NCBI GenBank assembly: GCA_964370075.1
Contig: CAYJHC010000059.1
Coordinates: 1 to 12,396, forward strand
Length of the DNA: 12,396 nucleotides
DNA from: CAYJHC01 sp964370075
GTDB lineage: Bacteria; Bacillota; Clostridia; Peptostreptococcales; Anaerovoracaceae
Direction of reading: 5' to 3'
Positions 1 through 7,721 of this stretch are shown here, piece by piece. How positions within the stretch are numbered: the stretch's first letter is position 1; each line of letters begins with the position of its first letter. The notes under the pieces are model-generated. The model had not been told where the DNA came from and searched no databases. It saw only the letters and a list, made by a program, of their open reading frames with translations. The translations under genes and the position numbers were made by a program.

Positions 1-16
1 GTAATATTATTTTCAT
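1..16 (-). CDS. Possible start of a leftward gene cut off by the window edge
   Basis: On the minus strand an ATG at 16-14 is preceded by a Shine-Dalgarno-like GGAGA (+ strand 22-26) at 5 nt spacing, and the frame (MKIIL...) is open to the edge. Only five codons are visible, so no product can be named, and the call rests on the ribosome binding site alone. Confidence 0.25.
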
Positions 17-228
17 AAGTGTCTCCATCTATTATCTGTATATAGTTAATCATTAACCAAAGCATGTGTATATTGCCCTATATGACCAAATTTCATTTTC
101 TCAATCCTAGTAGTATAACACCGATATGTGTTTCAATTATGTTTTTTCTAACAGTTAATCTCCTAGAGTGCTTCTAGTATTAACCCTTTGCCTAAATAAT
201 TTTTAAAGTCCTCGTAGTTTACTAAAAT

Positions 229-280
229 TAAAAAATCTCAATTATATAGTTTAATCACTATACCAAGTTGAGATTTTTTT
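229..280. terminator. Bidirectional intrinsic terminator downstream of folT
   Basis: Inverted repeat with outer arms AAAAATCTCAA (231-241) and TTGAGATTTTT (268-278) and inner arms TATAGT (245-250) and ACTATA (257-262). T-runs follow on both strands: seven T's at 274-280 on plus, and a T6 then T-rich stretch on minus. It lies about 135-185 nt beyond the folT stop, so it probably ends the leftward folT transcript. It could also stop transcription entering from either side. The rest of 1-414 shows no other convincing gene or RNA. Confidence 0.7.
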
Positions 281-414
281 GTTTTTGAAATTGATCGTTA
301 GTTAATGCTATCTGCCATCAGGAGGCAAAGCTGAGCAATGCTGACAGAACATACAATCCTATAAATAATCTTTAACAATTAATTATCATTTTGCTTTTTA
401 TTACTTGTAGTACA

Positions 415-969
415 TTATGCTCGCATTTTCTGAGTCACTCTGGCAACAGCCTTCCCAACAAAGAAAATAATCGCAATTTCTATCGGGGCACTTGCAAGGC
501 TGGTTCCACCTCTAACGAATAACATTTCAAAGAATGGTAAGCCAAACTGAAGCTGTAACCATAATGACCCTAAAAATGTTTCTACTAATGCAACAATAAT
601 TAGCTTTGCAATAATAATATTCTTTAGAGTTGCTTCATACTTATATAGAAAAATTCCAAATATTAATCCAGTTAAAGCCGCACTTATTGTCCATCCAGGA
701 AAGTATCCTCCCCCTTGTGGATTTAAAATAAATGACAAAATATCCCCTAATGCACACATAAATCCTGAAACTGCTGGTCCTAGTATCATTGCCCCTATAG
801 ATTGAGGCAAAAAAGTAAAGCTTATCTTTACTAAAGGAAAAATGTTTAATGTAAAGTTTGCAAAAAAACCTATAACGACAATAATCCCTAAAAGAACTCC
901 TGCTAATGCTATTGATTTGGTAGAGGCAAACTCCTTAAATGAGTTTGCAAATTTTGTTTTGATGTTCAT
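415..969 (-). CDS. folT: Folate ECF transporter S component FolT
   Basis: Membrane substrate-binding subunit of an energy-coupling factor (ECF) transporter for folates. It would work with shared EcfA/EcfA'/EcfT subunits encoded elsewhere. The 184-residue product is almost all hydrophobic helices, about 5-6 membrane segments (roughly residues 20-42, 45-68, 72-85, 93-110, 115-138 and 155-175), with a short basic N-terminus and a basic C-terminus (VARVTQKMRA). Size and hydrophobicity pattern fit the ECF S-component folate family, including the conserved loop NPQGGGYFPGW after helix 3. The start is supported by a strong AGGAGG four nucleotides upstream. The family assignment from protein sequence alone would be moderate, but two THF riboswitch aptamers in the leader make folate the likely substrate. 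The gene appears monocistronic and divergent from mobA. Confidence 0.88.
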   Translation of the reverse strand: MNIKTKFANSFKEFASTKSIALAGVLLGIIVVIGFFANFTLNIFPLVKISFTFLPQSIGAMILGPAVSGFMCALGDILSFILNPQGGGYFPGWTISAALTGLIFGIFLYKYEATLKNIIIAKLIIVALVETFLGSLWLQLQFGLPFFEMLFVRGGTSLASAPIEIAIIFFVGKAVARVTQKMRA

Positions 970-1042
970 AAAACCTCCTAAAAGAAAGCTGCACGTATAA
1001 TTGAAAAATTGTTAATATAAAAACATTTCGAAACTATACCCT

Positions 1043-1137
1043 AACAGCGGGATGCAAGACTAGCATCGCAGGTTTCCCTTTCGTCTCTTTGACAACTCCC
1101 CGTTCAAAGAGCACTGTACGCGCTATTCTCTACTCTG
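1043..1137 (-). promoter_or_regulatory. THF riboswitch aptamer, proximal copy (folT leader)
   Basis: On the minus strand this matches the tetrahydrofolate riboswitch class: AGAGTAGA at the 5' side, GAACGGGGAGTTGTC in the P3 loop region, GACGAAAGG, and GCATCCCGCTG closing P1. P1 pairs CAG with CUG. P2 pairs GAAUAGCG with UGCUAGUC (one mismatch). P3 pairs CUCUUUGA with UCAAAGAG exactly (+ strand 1104-1111 with 1085-1092). About 75 nt separate it from the folT start codon. I see no good terminator after it, so translational control is possible but not shown. A GCAGC just upstream of the Shine-Dalgarno could pair with GCUGU of the P1 3' strand. Confidence 0.88.
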
Positions 1138-1171
1138 ATTACGCACTTCAACATCTATACTGCTTTATAAA

Positions 1172-1200
1172 TAAAAAAAGACAAGCTTCACACTTGTCCC
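1172..1200 (-). terminator. Intrinsic terminator between the two THF aptamers
   Basis: Minus-strand stem GACAAG (1198-1193), a 7-nt loop and CTTGTC (1185-1180), followed at once by seven U's. The stem is short (6 bp), as expected for a riboswitch-controlled terminator. The 5' part GACAA could instead pair with UUGUC in the conserved loop of the distal aptamer, a possible antiterminator (inference). Confidence 0.68.
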
Positions 1201-1215
1201 GTTAAGTATTACAGA

Positions 1216-1312
1216 TACAGCGGGATGCGAGAAAAGTACCGTAGGCAAGCCTTTCGTTCCTATGACAACTCCCCGTTCAAAGGACACTTCACGCACTATT
1301 CTCTACTCTGTG
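1216..1312 (-). promoter_or_regulatory. THF riboswitch aptamer, distal copy (folT leader)
   Basis: A second aptamer of the same class, 5' of the first. It has the same signature elements: AGAGTAGAGAATAG, GAACGGGGAGTTGTC, ACGAAAGG and GCATCCCGCTG. P1 pairs ACAG with CUGU. P3 pairs UCCUUUGA with UCAUAGGA (one mismatch; + strand 1277-1284 with 1258-1265). P2 pairs GAGAAUAGUGC with GUACUUUUCUC apart from one U-U. Stem sequences differ from the proximal copy while pairing is kept and loop sequences are nearly identical, which argues for two functional copies rather than a recent duplication. A terminator follows directly. Confidence 0.88.
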
Positions 1313-1319
1313 CTCATTC

Positions 1320-1348
1320 AATTTACCAAACTTAGAGTTGATTGTCAA
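1320..1348 (-). promoter_or_regulatory. Sigma-A promoter of the folT riboswitch leader
   Basis: Minus-strand TTGACA (+ strand 1343-1348) and TAAATT (1320-1325), separated by 17 nt. Transcription would begin near 1311-1313, just at the 5' edge of the distal aptamer, which fits the leader well. Confidence 0.72.
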
Positions 1349-1486
1349 CAAAAAAGTATAAAAGTCGCAAAAAAAATTAAATTTATCCTTTTCTCCCCAA
1401 GTCATAAAAAAGATGTAAGAAAATATTTAATCTTAACAAAAGCCAATACTACTCTTCAAAATCCCATTATTAGTTTAAGAAGGTAT

Positions 1487-1522
1487 ATGTATTGCTTAAA
1501 CTTTGAACATAATGTACTATAG
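1487..1522 (+). CDS. Possible 11-codon leader peptide before mobA
   Basis: ATG at 1487 follows AAGAAGG (1477-1483) with only 3 nt spacing and encodes MYCLNFEHNVL. It stops at 1520-1522, four nucleotides before the mobA ATG at 1527. mobA lacks its own ribosome binding site, so translational coupling is conceivable. The spacing is tight and an 11-codon ORF can arise by chance, so this is a weak call. Confidence 0.2.
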   Translation: MYCLNFEHNVL

Positions 1523-1526
1523 TACT

Positions 1527-2078
1527 ATGAATATTAATGAAATAACACTTATAATTTTAGCCGGAGGCAAAAGCAGCAGGATGGGAAGCCCCAAGGAGAA
1601 TATTCTTCTTGGTGATTTTACTTTTTTAGAAACACTTAAAACATTAGGAGAAAGCATTGGTTTTTCCGAAATAATAGTGTCTGGCATAGATTTATTTGAC
1701 GAGTTCAAAGAAAGAGGTCCTCTAGGAGGCCTTTACACCTGCCTCAAAAATATGAAAAATGAAATTGCCTTTGTTTTGCCTGTAGACTGCCCTAATATAC
1801 GAAAAGAAACAATATTAGAAATAGTAGATTTTCATTTTAAGAACCATAAAAACCCCTTATCTGTTGCAATCACATTATTGCAACAAGGGGATAGGCCAGA
1901 ACCTCTTATAGGTGTATTTTCAAAAGATTTCTACGAAACCATTTTTTCATTTATCAAAGGTGGCCCCTCAAAAGTAATGGCTCCGATTAAACTACTTCCC
2001 TTTGCTATTTATCATCATGATCAAGAACAATATCAAATCCTTAACATAAACACAAAAGAGGATTTAAAGAAGTTATAA
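1527..2078 (+). CDS. mobA: Molybdenum cofactor guanylyltransferase MobA
   Basis: Transfers GMP from GTP to molybdopterin to make the bis-MGD cofactor used by formate dehydrogenases and related Mo/W enzymes; cytosolic. The 183-residue product opens with the nucleotidyltransferase signature LIILAGGKSSRMG and a following Lys (SPKEN). It has GPLGGLYTCL, the metal-binding Asp in VLPVDCPNI, and the C-terminal RPEPLIGVF and ILNINTKEDL motifs typical of MobA. Length is normal for the family. I chose ATG 1527 because it gives the usual N-terminus. In-frame TTG 1503 and ATG 1512 would add eight or five residues, and none of the three has a clear Shine-Dalgarno. The gene is divergent from folT and convergent with the formate dehydrogenase gene that needs its product. 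Confidence 0.9.
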   Translation: MNINEITLIILAGGKSSRMGSPKENILLGDFTFLETLKTLGESIGFSEIIVSGIDLFDEFKERGPLGGLYTCLKNMKNEIAFVLPVDCPNIRKETILEIVDFHFKNHKNPLSVAITLLQQGDRPEPLIGVFSKDFYETIFSFIKGGPSKVMAPIKLLPFAIYHHDQEQYQILNINTKEDLKKL

Positions 2079-2094
2079 CTTCTAAAATCCTCTT
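2056..2094. terminator. Long hairpin between convergent mobA and fdh
   Basis: Arms AAGAGGATTT (2056-2065) and AAATCCTCTT (2085-2094) enclose the palindrome AGAAGTTATAACTTCT (2068-2083), giving nearly 17 continuous base pairs. It contains the last codons and stop of mobA. On the minus strand the stem runs into TTTTGTGTTT, so it works best as a terminator of the leftward fdh transcript, about 170 nt past that gene's stop. On plus the following bases are less T-rich. Confidence 0.6.
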
Positions 2095-2105
2095 CTAAAC
2101 TATTC

Positions 2106-2133
2106 CTTTAATCTTTAATCCTTAATCCTTAAT
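2106..2133. repeat. Four tandem 7-bp repeats
   Basis: Two copies of CTTTAAT followed directly by two copies of CCTTAAT, in the short gap between mobA and fdh. No function is apparent. Confidence 0.6.
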
Positions 2134-2262
2134 CTGAACTCTAAATTCAACTTAATCAGCATAATAATATCATAACCGTAGCACTAACAACTCTCTTCCA
2201 AAAGAATTAGCAGGGAACCAAGTTATAAATCTGGACAAAGTATTCCTTTTATTTCTCTTCGC

Positions 2263-5200
2263 CTATTCTTGACACTTTTCAATACTAATTCCAATTTGCT
2301 TAAATCCTGGAATTTTACTTACTGGATCTAAACTATCTGCATCGCTTAGCATATTTGCCCCATCGGCAAAGTGGAAAGGCATAAACATAGTATTCTCTTT
2401 AACGCTAGAACTTTCCTTTACCCTAGCTACAGTTTCTCCACGCAAAGACCTTACCTTAACTAAATCCCCTTGCTTTAGATTTAGTTTTTTCATATCTATA
2501 GGATTTATGTCCATATAGTTTTCAGAGTACAAATCATGTATTTTTTTTGTTCTCTTGGTCATAGTTCGTGTATGATAATGTTCCAAAATTCTTCCTGTTA
2601 ATAAAATGTGCGGGAAATCTTCCAAACTTAATTCCTTAGACGGAGTCATACTTAATGGTGTAAGTACTCCCTTACCTCTATTTGGCCCATTAGCATGTAG
2701 AATTCTTGTTCCTGGATGATCTTCTGTAGGACAAGGCCAACAAAGTCCATCGGCCTCTAGTCTCTCATAGGTCATTCCCGCATAGGTCGGAGTAACTGAT
2801 TTCATTTCATCAAAAATTTCTTCAGCATTTTTATATTCTTTTTCGTAACCAAGTCTAAGCATAATATCATTAATGATTTTCCAATCATCCTTTGCCTCCC
2901 CTTTAGGGCTTACTGCCCTTCTGACTTTTTGAACTCTTCTCTCTGTATTAGAGTAAGTTCCCTCTGTTTCAGCATAGGCAGTAGCAGGTAAAACAATATC
3001 TGCATAATCAGATGTTTCTGTTTCAAATATATCCTGGCATACTACAAAGGTTTCACAAAGAGAATGGGCAATATGAGCTGAGTTTGGATCTGATACCATT
3101 GGGTTTTCTCCCATAATGTACAATACTTTTATTTCACCATTTAGTATTGCATTAGGCGTCATTGTAACAGTTATTCCTGGTTTATCTGAAAGAGTCCTGC
3201 CCCAAGCCTTTTCGAATTTTTCATTAATCACTGGATCTGCAACCTTTTGATATCCAGGATAATCTGTAGGCAAGCAACCCATATCACAAGCCCCTTGAAC
3301 ATTATTTTGTCCTCTTAACGGGTTAACTCCTGTTCCCTCTCTTCCCAGGTTTCCTGTAACTAAGGCTAGATTTGCCATTGACTTTACGTTATCCGTTCCA
3401 TTTGTATGCTGAGTTATGCCCATAGCATAAGCAATAAATGCCTTATCTGCTTCTCCATACATCCTTGCAGCCTGATAAACCTGTTCTACTGTAACTCCAC
3501 ACACACTAGCTACATATTCTGGGGTATAATCTTTTACAGATTCTCTAAGGGCTTCAATTCCCTCTGTATGATTTTCTATATACTCTTTGTTATCTAAGTC
3601 TTCATTAAAAATTATGTGTAGCATTCCATTAGTCAAAGGAACACTGGTTCCTGGATTTATTTGCAAGAAAAGATCTGCATGATCACATAAAGGTATCCTT
3701 TTGGGATCTGCTATCATTATCTTTGCTCCATAATCCTTTGCCTGTTTCATATAATATCCAATTACTGGGTGTGCCTCTGTAGTGTTAGACCCTGTTACAA
3801 AGAGTACATCCGTCTTCCTAACATCCGTCATTGGGTTTGTCATAGCTCCGCTACCAAGTGTTGTTGCAAGACCTGCAACTGAGGATGAATGTCAAAGCCT
3901 TGCGCAGTGGTCTACATTATTAGTTCCAACTACGCCCCTTATAAATTTTTGGAAAATATAATTACTCTCATTAGTCACCTTTGCACTTGCAAAGCCCATT
4001 ATACTATTAGGTCCAAACTCTTCTTTGCTGCTTTTTATTTTTTCTTCAATAATATCATAAGCCTCATCCCAGCTAGCTTCCCTCCAAATTGGTTTTATTC
4101 CATCTCCTTTTTCGTTAACCCTAATAAGGGGTTTTTTCAACCTGTCTCTATGATTAACAAAATCATAAGCAAACATGCCTTTTACACATGAAAGCCCTTC
4201 ATTTGCCCCTGCCATAACAGGCTTAACTCCTATTATTTTATCGAACTTTGTATAAAGGTCTAGCTGGCAACCAACCCCACAATAAGGGCAGGTTGTTCTA
4301 ACCTTTTCCGTTTCCCAATAGTCTTTTTTGTATCTGCCTCTTCCCTCAATAGCTCCTGTTGGGCAAACTGCCACGCACTGTCCGCAGGAAACGCATCCAT
4401 TATCCCTAAGAGATTTGTGATTTTCTGGTTCATATAGCTTTATTCCGCCTTCTTTTTCTTCTATTAGCGTATCTGCCAGCTTTCCATGAGCCCCTATTTT
4501 TACTAATGTTTCGCAAACTCTAATACAATTTCCGCAAGAAATACATTTATTAGAATCCCTAAAGATAAAATCTTCTTCCCTATCCACTTCTTTATTAATT
4601 GGAAGAGCTCTTAATCTTCCTTCAAAATTGACTGATTTTGCAGTTTTAATCAAACTGCAGCTATTGTAATCATGACAACCACATTCTAAACACATGGAAC
4701 TGGCTTTTAGGGCTTCTTCTTCTGTATAACCTTTCATGTATTCGTCAAAATTGGTCTTTCTCTCATCAGCATGTATATGATCCATATGAGGTTTGAACAT
4801 TTCCTCTCTTCTCTCATATGCATATATATCTGAGTCATCAATTTCAACTATTAAAGGATCTTTAATTTCAAAATGTTTTCCATTTAAAAATTCATCTACC
4901 CTAGTGGCAATCTTTTTCCCATCTCCAATAGCTTCTATAGCAATTGATATCTTATCGTTTCCACAGTCTCCACCTGCGAAAACTCCATCCATAGATGTTA
5001 CAAATGTATCCTTATCACAAATTATCCCACCTTTTCTAGTTCTATCTAAACCTTCAATATTCTCAAAAGATACCGCCTGACCAATGGCTGGTATTACAGA
5101 GTCAAGCTCAATTATTTCAAATTCCCCTTCAATTGGTCTAGGGCGTCTTCTTCCGCTTTCATCTGCTTCCCCTAATTCCATTTTTTGAAGCTTAATTCCA

Positions 5201-6390
5201 CAGACTTTTCCATTTTCATCAGCAAGAATTTCCATAGGAGATCTTAAATTCTTAAATATTACACCTTCTTCATCTGCTTCAATTACTTCTATTTCTTCTG
5301 CAGGCATTTCATCTTTGGTTCTTCTATAAATATTATATACTTCTTTCGCACCAAGCCTTACTGAGGTTCTACAAGCATCCATGGCAGTATTTCCACCACC
5401 AATTACACCTACCTTTTCCCCAATATCATATTTCTCTCCACGAGCAATTTTTTCAAGAAATTCTATACCTCCGATTACCCCTTTAGAGTCTTCTCCTTCA
5501 ATTCCAACAGAACTTGAAACCCATGCCCCTATTCCAATTACAACACTGTCAAACTCTTTTCTAAAGTTTTCAAAAGCTTCTTTCCCTTCAATCTTACATC
5601 CTGTTTTTATTTTAACTCCCATTTTTTCAATTAAGGCAATCTCTTTATCTAGTACATCATTAGGAAGCCTATACTCAGGAATTCCATATCTAAGCATACC
5701 ACCTGCCTTTGGCATTCCCTCAAATATAGTTACTGTATGTCCCATTTCTCTTAAATAGTAAGCAGCAGAAAGACCCATAGGGCCTCCTCCAATAATTCCT
5801 ACTGTCTTATTTGTTTCAGGATTTATCTTTGGAATATATGGGTTTTCAGAAAACAAATCAAGGTCTGCAGCAAATCTTTTTAGCCACATAATTGGTACTG
5901 GCTCATCTATATTTCCACTTCTACACTTGTCTTCGCATGGATGCGGACAGACTCTTCCTAATGCTGCGGGAAGTGGTAAATTATTCTTAATAACTTGTAT
6001 TGCTTCATCGTATTGGCCATTTTTAATCAGGGTTACATACCCTTGACAATCAGTTTCTCCAGGACAATTGGTCATGCAAGGAGGTCTGCAGCTCCCTCTA
6101 TGCTTTTTAAAGTGAAATGAAAGTATTTCCTTTACCTTCTCTTTAACTGGATTTGATTCTGTTGAAACTACCATTCCTTCTACTACGACTGTTTCACAAG
6201 ATTTAACCAATTCCCCGCTTTCTACTATTTGACATAGACAAACTCCACAATTACCCTCTTTTTTAATTCTTTCATCAAAACAAAAATGTGGTATGTATAT
6301 TTTGTTCCTATTTGCTGCTTGAAGGATTGTTTCCCCTTCATTTGCTAATATTTTTTGGTTATTAATTTTAATTTCAATCTTACGAATCAT
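2263..6390 (-). CDS. Selenocysteine NAD(P)-linked formate dehydrogenase, multidomain fusion
   Basis: Interconverts formate and CO2 in the cytosol. The frame is broken only by TGA at 3892-3894, read here as selenocysteine (residue 833 of about 1375): the context CARL-U-HSSSVAGLATTLGSGAM is the formate dehydrogenase active-site motif and a SECIS hairpin follows. Domains in order (numbered from ATG 6390): [2Fe-2S] ferredoxin (about 1-80; Cys 37, 48, 51, 65); Cys-rich GltD-like N-domain (95-180); FAD site GIIGGGPMG (198) and NAD(P) site GVIGGGNTA (328), closing with FAGGDC (471); a Cys-rich linker (567-578); two [4Fe-4S] clusters (616-626, 666-676); catalytic [4Fe-4S] site CPYCGVGC (701); molybdopterin domains; C-terminal dinucleotide-binding domain. 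The flavin module suggests electron exchange with NAD(P) within one chain (inference). ATG 6390 gives the usual ferredoxin start; ATG 6420 would add ten residues. Metal (Mo or W) cannot be told. MobA next door supplies the cofactor step. Confidence 0.9.
3863..3894 (-). promoter_or_regulatory. SECIS element and UGA selenocysteine codon
   Basis: The UGA at 3894-3892 is followed after 12 nt by a perfect 6-bp hairpin, GUUGCA / UGCAAC (3879-3874 with 3868-3863), with loop GGUCU. The E. coli fdhF SECIS apical loop is also GGUCU on a GUUGC stem, and the loop starts at the same distance, 18 nt after UGA. This is where SelB-tRNA-Sec would bind. Confidence 0.92.
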
Positions 6391-6435
6391 CCTACACCTA
6401 CCATCCATTTTAATTTGCATTTTTTTATCCCAATA

Positions 6436-6456
6436 TATTTACTATCAATTATAGAC
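6436..6456 (-). promoter_or_regulatory. Possible fdh promoter or operator region
   Basis: Just upstream of fdh the minus strand carries a small inverted repeat, TAGAC-aag-GTCTA, that runs into TATAAT. No good -35 lies 17 nt upstream of this -10. An alternative extended -10 (TGTTAAAAT) lies further upstream, near 6515. The true fdh promoter is therefore unresolved. Confidence 0.3.
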
Positions 6457-6603
6457 CTTGTCTAACTAAATACATCCCTTCCTTTTAGAATCACACTTTT
6501 TTATTCGATATTATTTTAACATAAAATAAAAAAAACTTCCTCTATTTCATAACTAAATGTAATATTTTTTTTGAATTAGAAAGAGAATTCACCTATTATG
6601 TCC

Positions 6604-6639
6604 TATTTTACATCCACGCTTTCCTCTTCATGTAAAATA
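6604..6639. repeat. 10-bp perfect inverted repeat in the fdh leader
   Basis: TATTTTACAT (6604-6613) and ATGTAAAATA (6630-6639) with a 16-nt spacer. It lies between the candidate structured RNA and fdh. It could be a regulator-binding site or an RNA hairpin; there is no T-run, so it is not a standard terminator. The remaining sequence up to the fdh start is A/T-rich with no gene. Confidence 0.5.
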
Positions 6640-6660
6640 AATACTATCCAACTAAAATTA

Positions 6661-6851
6661 ATTCAAAAAACTAAAATCCCAAATTGCCGTCAGATGACAT
6701 TCACGACCTATCATGTTGATAGGTGGGTGTCCCGTCAAAGGCTCTGACGTCCCTTCAAAGAGGGCTTGCCATTTGCACAAAGAGTTCTGACTCCCTTTAG
6801 TGTGATGTAGGTTGAATTGCCATTCTTAACGCACAATCTAGGATAATTCTT
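6661..6851 (-). ncRNA. Candidate structured noncoding RNA, family not identified
   Basis: A ~190-nt transcript is suggested by a strong promoter directly upstream and a U-rich end (UUUAGUUUUUU). A 10-bp closing stem joins AUCCUAGAUU (6844-6835) with AAUUUGGGAU (6685-6676). Inside, a hairpin spans 6804-6776 (CAC/GUG, AAA/UUU, GAG/CUC), another spans 6764-6751 (CCCU/AGGG), and a 7-bp stem CGUCAGA / UCUGACG (6749-6743 with 6694-6688) encloses GACA/UGUC and an 8-bp hairpin ACCUAUCA-aca-UGAUAGGU (6724-6706). GC content is visibly higher than in the surroundings, and AUGGCAA occurs twice. It does not match the Moco, cobalamin, THF, 6S, SRP or tmRNA signatures I know. It could be free-standing or a leader element of fdh, whose start is about 270 nt further on. 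Pairings were found by eye. Confidence 0.55.
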
Positions 6852-6856
6852 GTATT

Positions 6857-6887
6857 ATTATATTACTCTTTTCTTAAGATATGTCAA
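6857..6887 (-). promoter_or_regulatory. Strong sigma-A promoter for the candidate RNA
   Basis: Minus-strand TTGACA (+ strand 6882-6887) is followed by TATAAT (6857-6862) at 19 nt, or by an overlapping TAATAT (6860-6865) at 16 nt. Both boxes are close to consensus. Initiation would fall near 6850, a few bases before the closing stem of the structured RNA. Confidence 0.65.
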
Positions 6888-6931
6888 TATAATATAAGTA
6901 TTTTTTTATTGCTTCCTGTATTTCATGATTA

Positions 6932-6965
6932 ATTTTAGTTAGTTTTCTGCGATCTCGACTAAAAT
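6932..6965. repeat. Inverted repeat downstream of yebC
   Basis: Arms ATTTTAGT (6932-6939) and ACTAAAAT (6958-6965), 18-nt spacer, about 30 nt beyond the yebC stop. It might help end the yebC transcript, but there is no following T-run on the minus strand. Confidence 0.35.
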
Positions 6966-6995
6966 ATTTCTATATTAAAAATTGCTTCAATCACA

Positions 6996-7721
6996 TTACT
7001 CAGACAAATCAATTGTACAGTTATGATGAACTTTTTGTACATCATCATCATCTTCTAGTATACCAATCATTTTTTTTAAATTTTTAATGTCATGCTCTTC
7101 TGTTGGAGTCTGTTCCATAGACGGAACAAATTCAACATCCGCTTCAATAGGTTCATATCCTGCAGCCTTTATTGCTTCTAATACAGGATTAAAATCCTCT
7201 GGCGCTGTTGTTATTTCAAAACTGTCATCATATGTGGTCATATCTTCCATCCCACCTTCTAAAGCAACTTCCATTAACGCTTCTTCATCAATTTCATCAG
7301 TTTTTTCAATAAGGATTACGCCTTTTCTCAAAAACATATAAGATACACAACCTGGAGTCCCCAGGTTTCCACCATACTTGTCAAAAGCATGTTTTACTGA
7401 GGAAGTAGTTCTATTCTTGTTATCAGATAAAGTCTCTACAATAACTGCAACACCTGCCGCTCCATAACCTTCAAAGCTACTTGACTCAAAGTTTGCCCCA
7501 TCAATCTCTCCAGCACCCTTCTTGATTGCCTTATTAATGTTATCATTTGGCATATTAATAGCTTTTGCTTTATCAACTGCATGCTTTAGTGCAGCATTAT
7601 ATTCCATATCACTTCCCGCTTTTGCGGCAACAATTATTGCCCTTGCATATTTAGTGAAAATTGCTGCTCTTTTTGAATCTTGTGCAGCTTTTCTTCCTGC
7701 AATAGTTCCATGTCTTCCCAT
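6996..7721 (-). CDS. yebC: YebC/TACO1 family protein
   Basis: The 241-residue product is full length for the family. It opens with MGRHGTIAGRKAAQDSKRAAIF, a variant of the usual N-terminal stretch, followed by FTKYARAIIVAAKAGSD, INMPNDNINKAIKKGAG, the central FEGYGAAGVAVIVETLSDNKNRT and the domain-2 segment KHAFDKYGGNLGTPGCVSYMF. The acidic C-terminus (ILEDDDDVQKVHHN) is also typical. The family was long annotated as transcriptional regulators (PmpR); later work on YebC and mitochondrial TACO1 points to a ribosome-associated role in translating proline-rich stretches. Which role applies here cannot be seen. The start is supported by AAGAAGGAG about 9 nt upstream. It lies 194 bp downstream of the activase-like gene on the same strand, probably with its own promoter. 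No ruvCAB genes follow it in this window. Confidence 0.93.
   Translation of the reverse strand: MGRHGTIAGRKAAQDSKRAAIFTKYARAIIVAAKAGSDMEYNAALKHAVDKAKAINMPNDNINKAIKKGAGEIDGANFESSSFEGYGAAGVAVIVETLSDNKNRTTSSVKHAFDKYGGNLGTPGCVSYMFLRKGVILIEKTDEIDEEALMEVALEGGMEDMTTYDDSFEITTAPEDFNPVLEAIKAAGYEPIEADVEFVPSMEQTPTEEHDIKNLKKMIGILEDDDDVQKVHHNCTIDLSE

Noticed and set aside
46..96. 16-codon minus-strand ORF (starts MKFGHIGQ)
   Set aside because: It has only a weak Shine-Dalgarno-like AGGA upstream and no recognisable product; likely chance in A/T-rich DNA.
300..345. Short plus-strand AGGAGG followed by ATG
   Set aside because: The spacing to ATG is too long and the frame closes after eight codons.
1262..1522. 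86-codon plus-strand ORF
   Set aside because: It runs antisense through the distal THF aptamer and its promoter, its composition is unlike a protein, and it overlaps the start of mobA.
3844..3894. The gap between the two fdh reading frames as a nonsense mutation or pseudogene
   Set aside because: The frame is unchanged across the gap, the intervening residues fit the family, and UGA sits at the selenocysteine position followed by a SECIS hairpin.
4793..5758. Plus-strand ORFs inside fdh
   Set aside because: Antisense shadows of a well-supported gene, with biased Ser/Pro/Ile-rich composition and no domains.
6661..6851. Moco, 6S, cobalamin or SRP RNA as the identity of the structured element
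   Set aside because: Known signature sequences of these families are absent, and the folded shape is branched rather than the rod expected for 6S. This was judged by eye without a covariance search.
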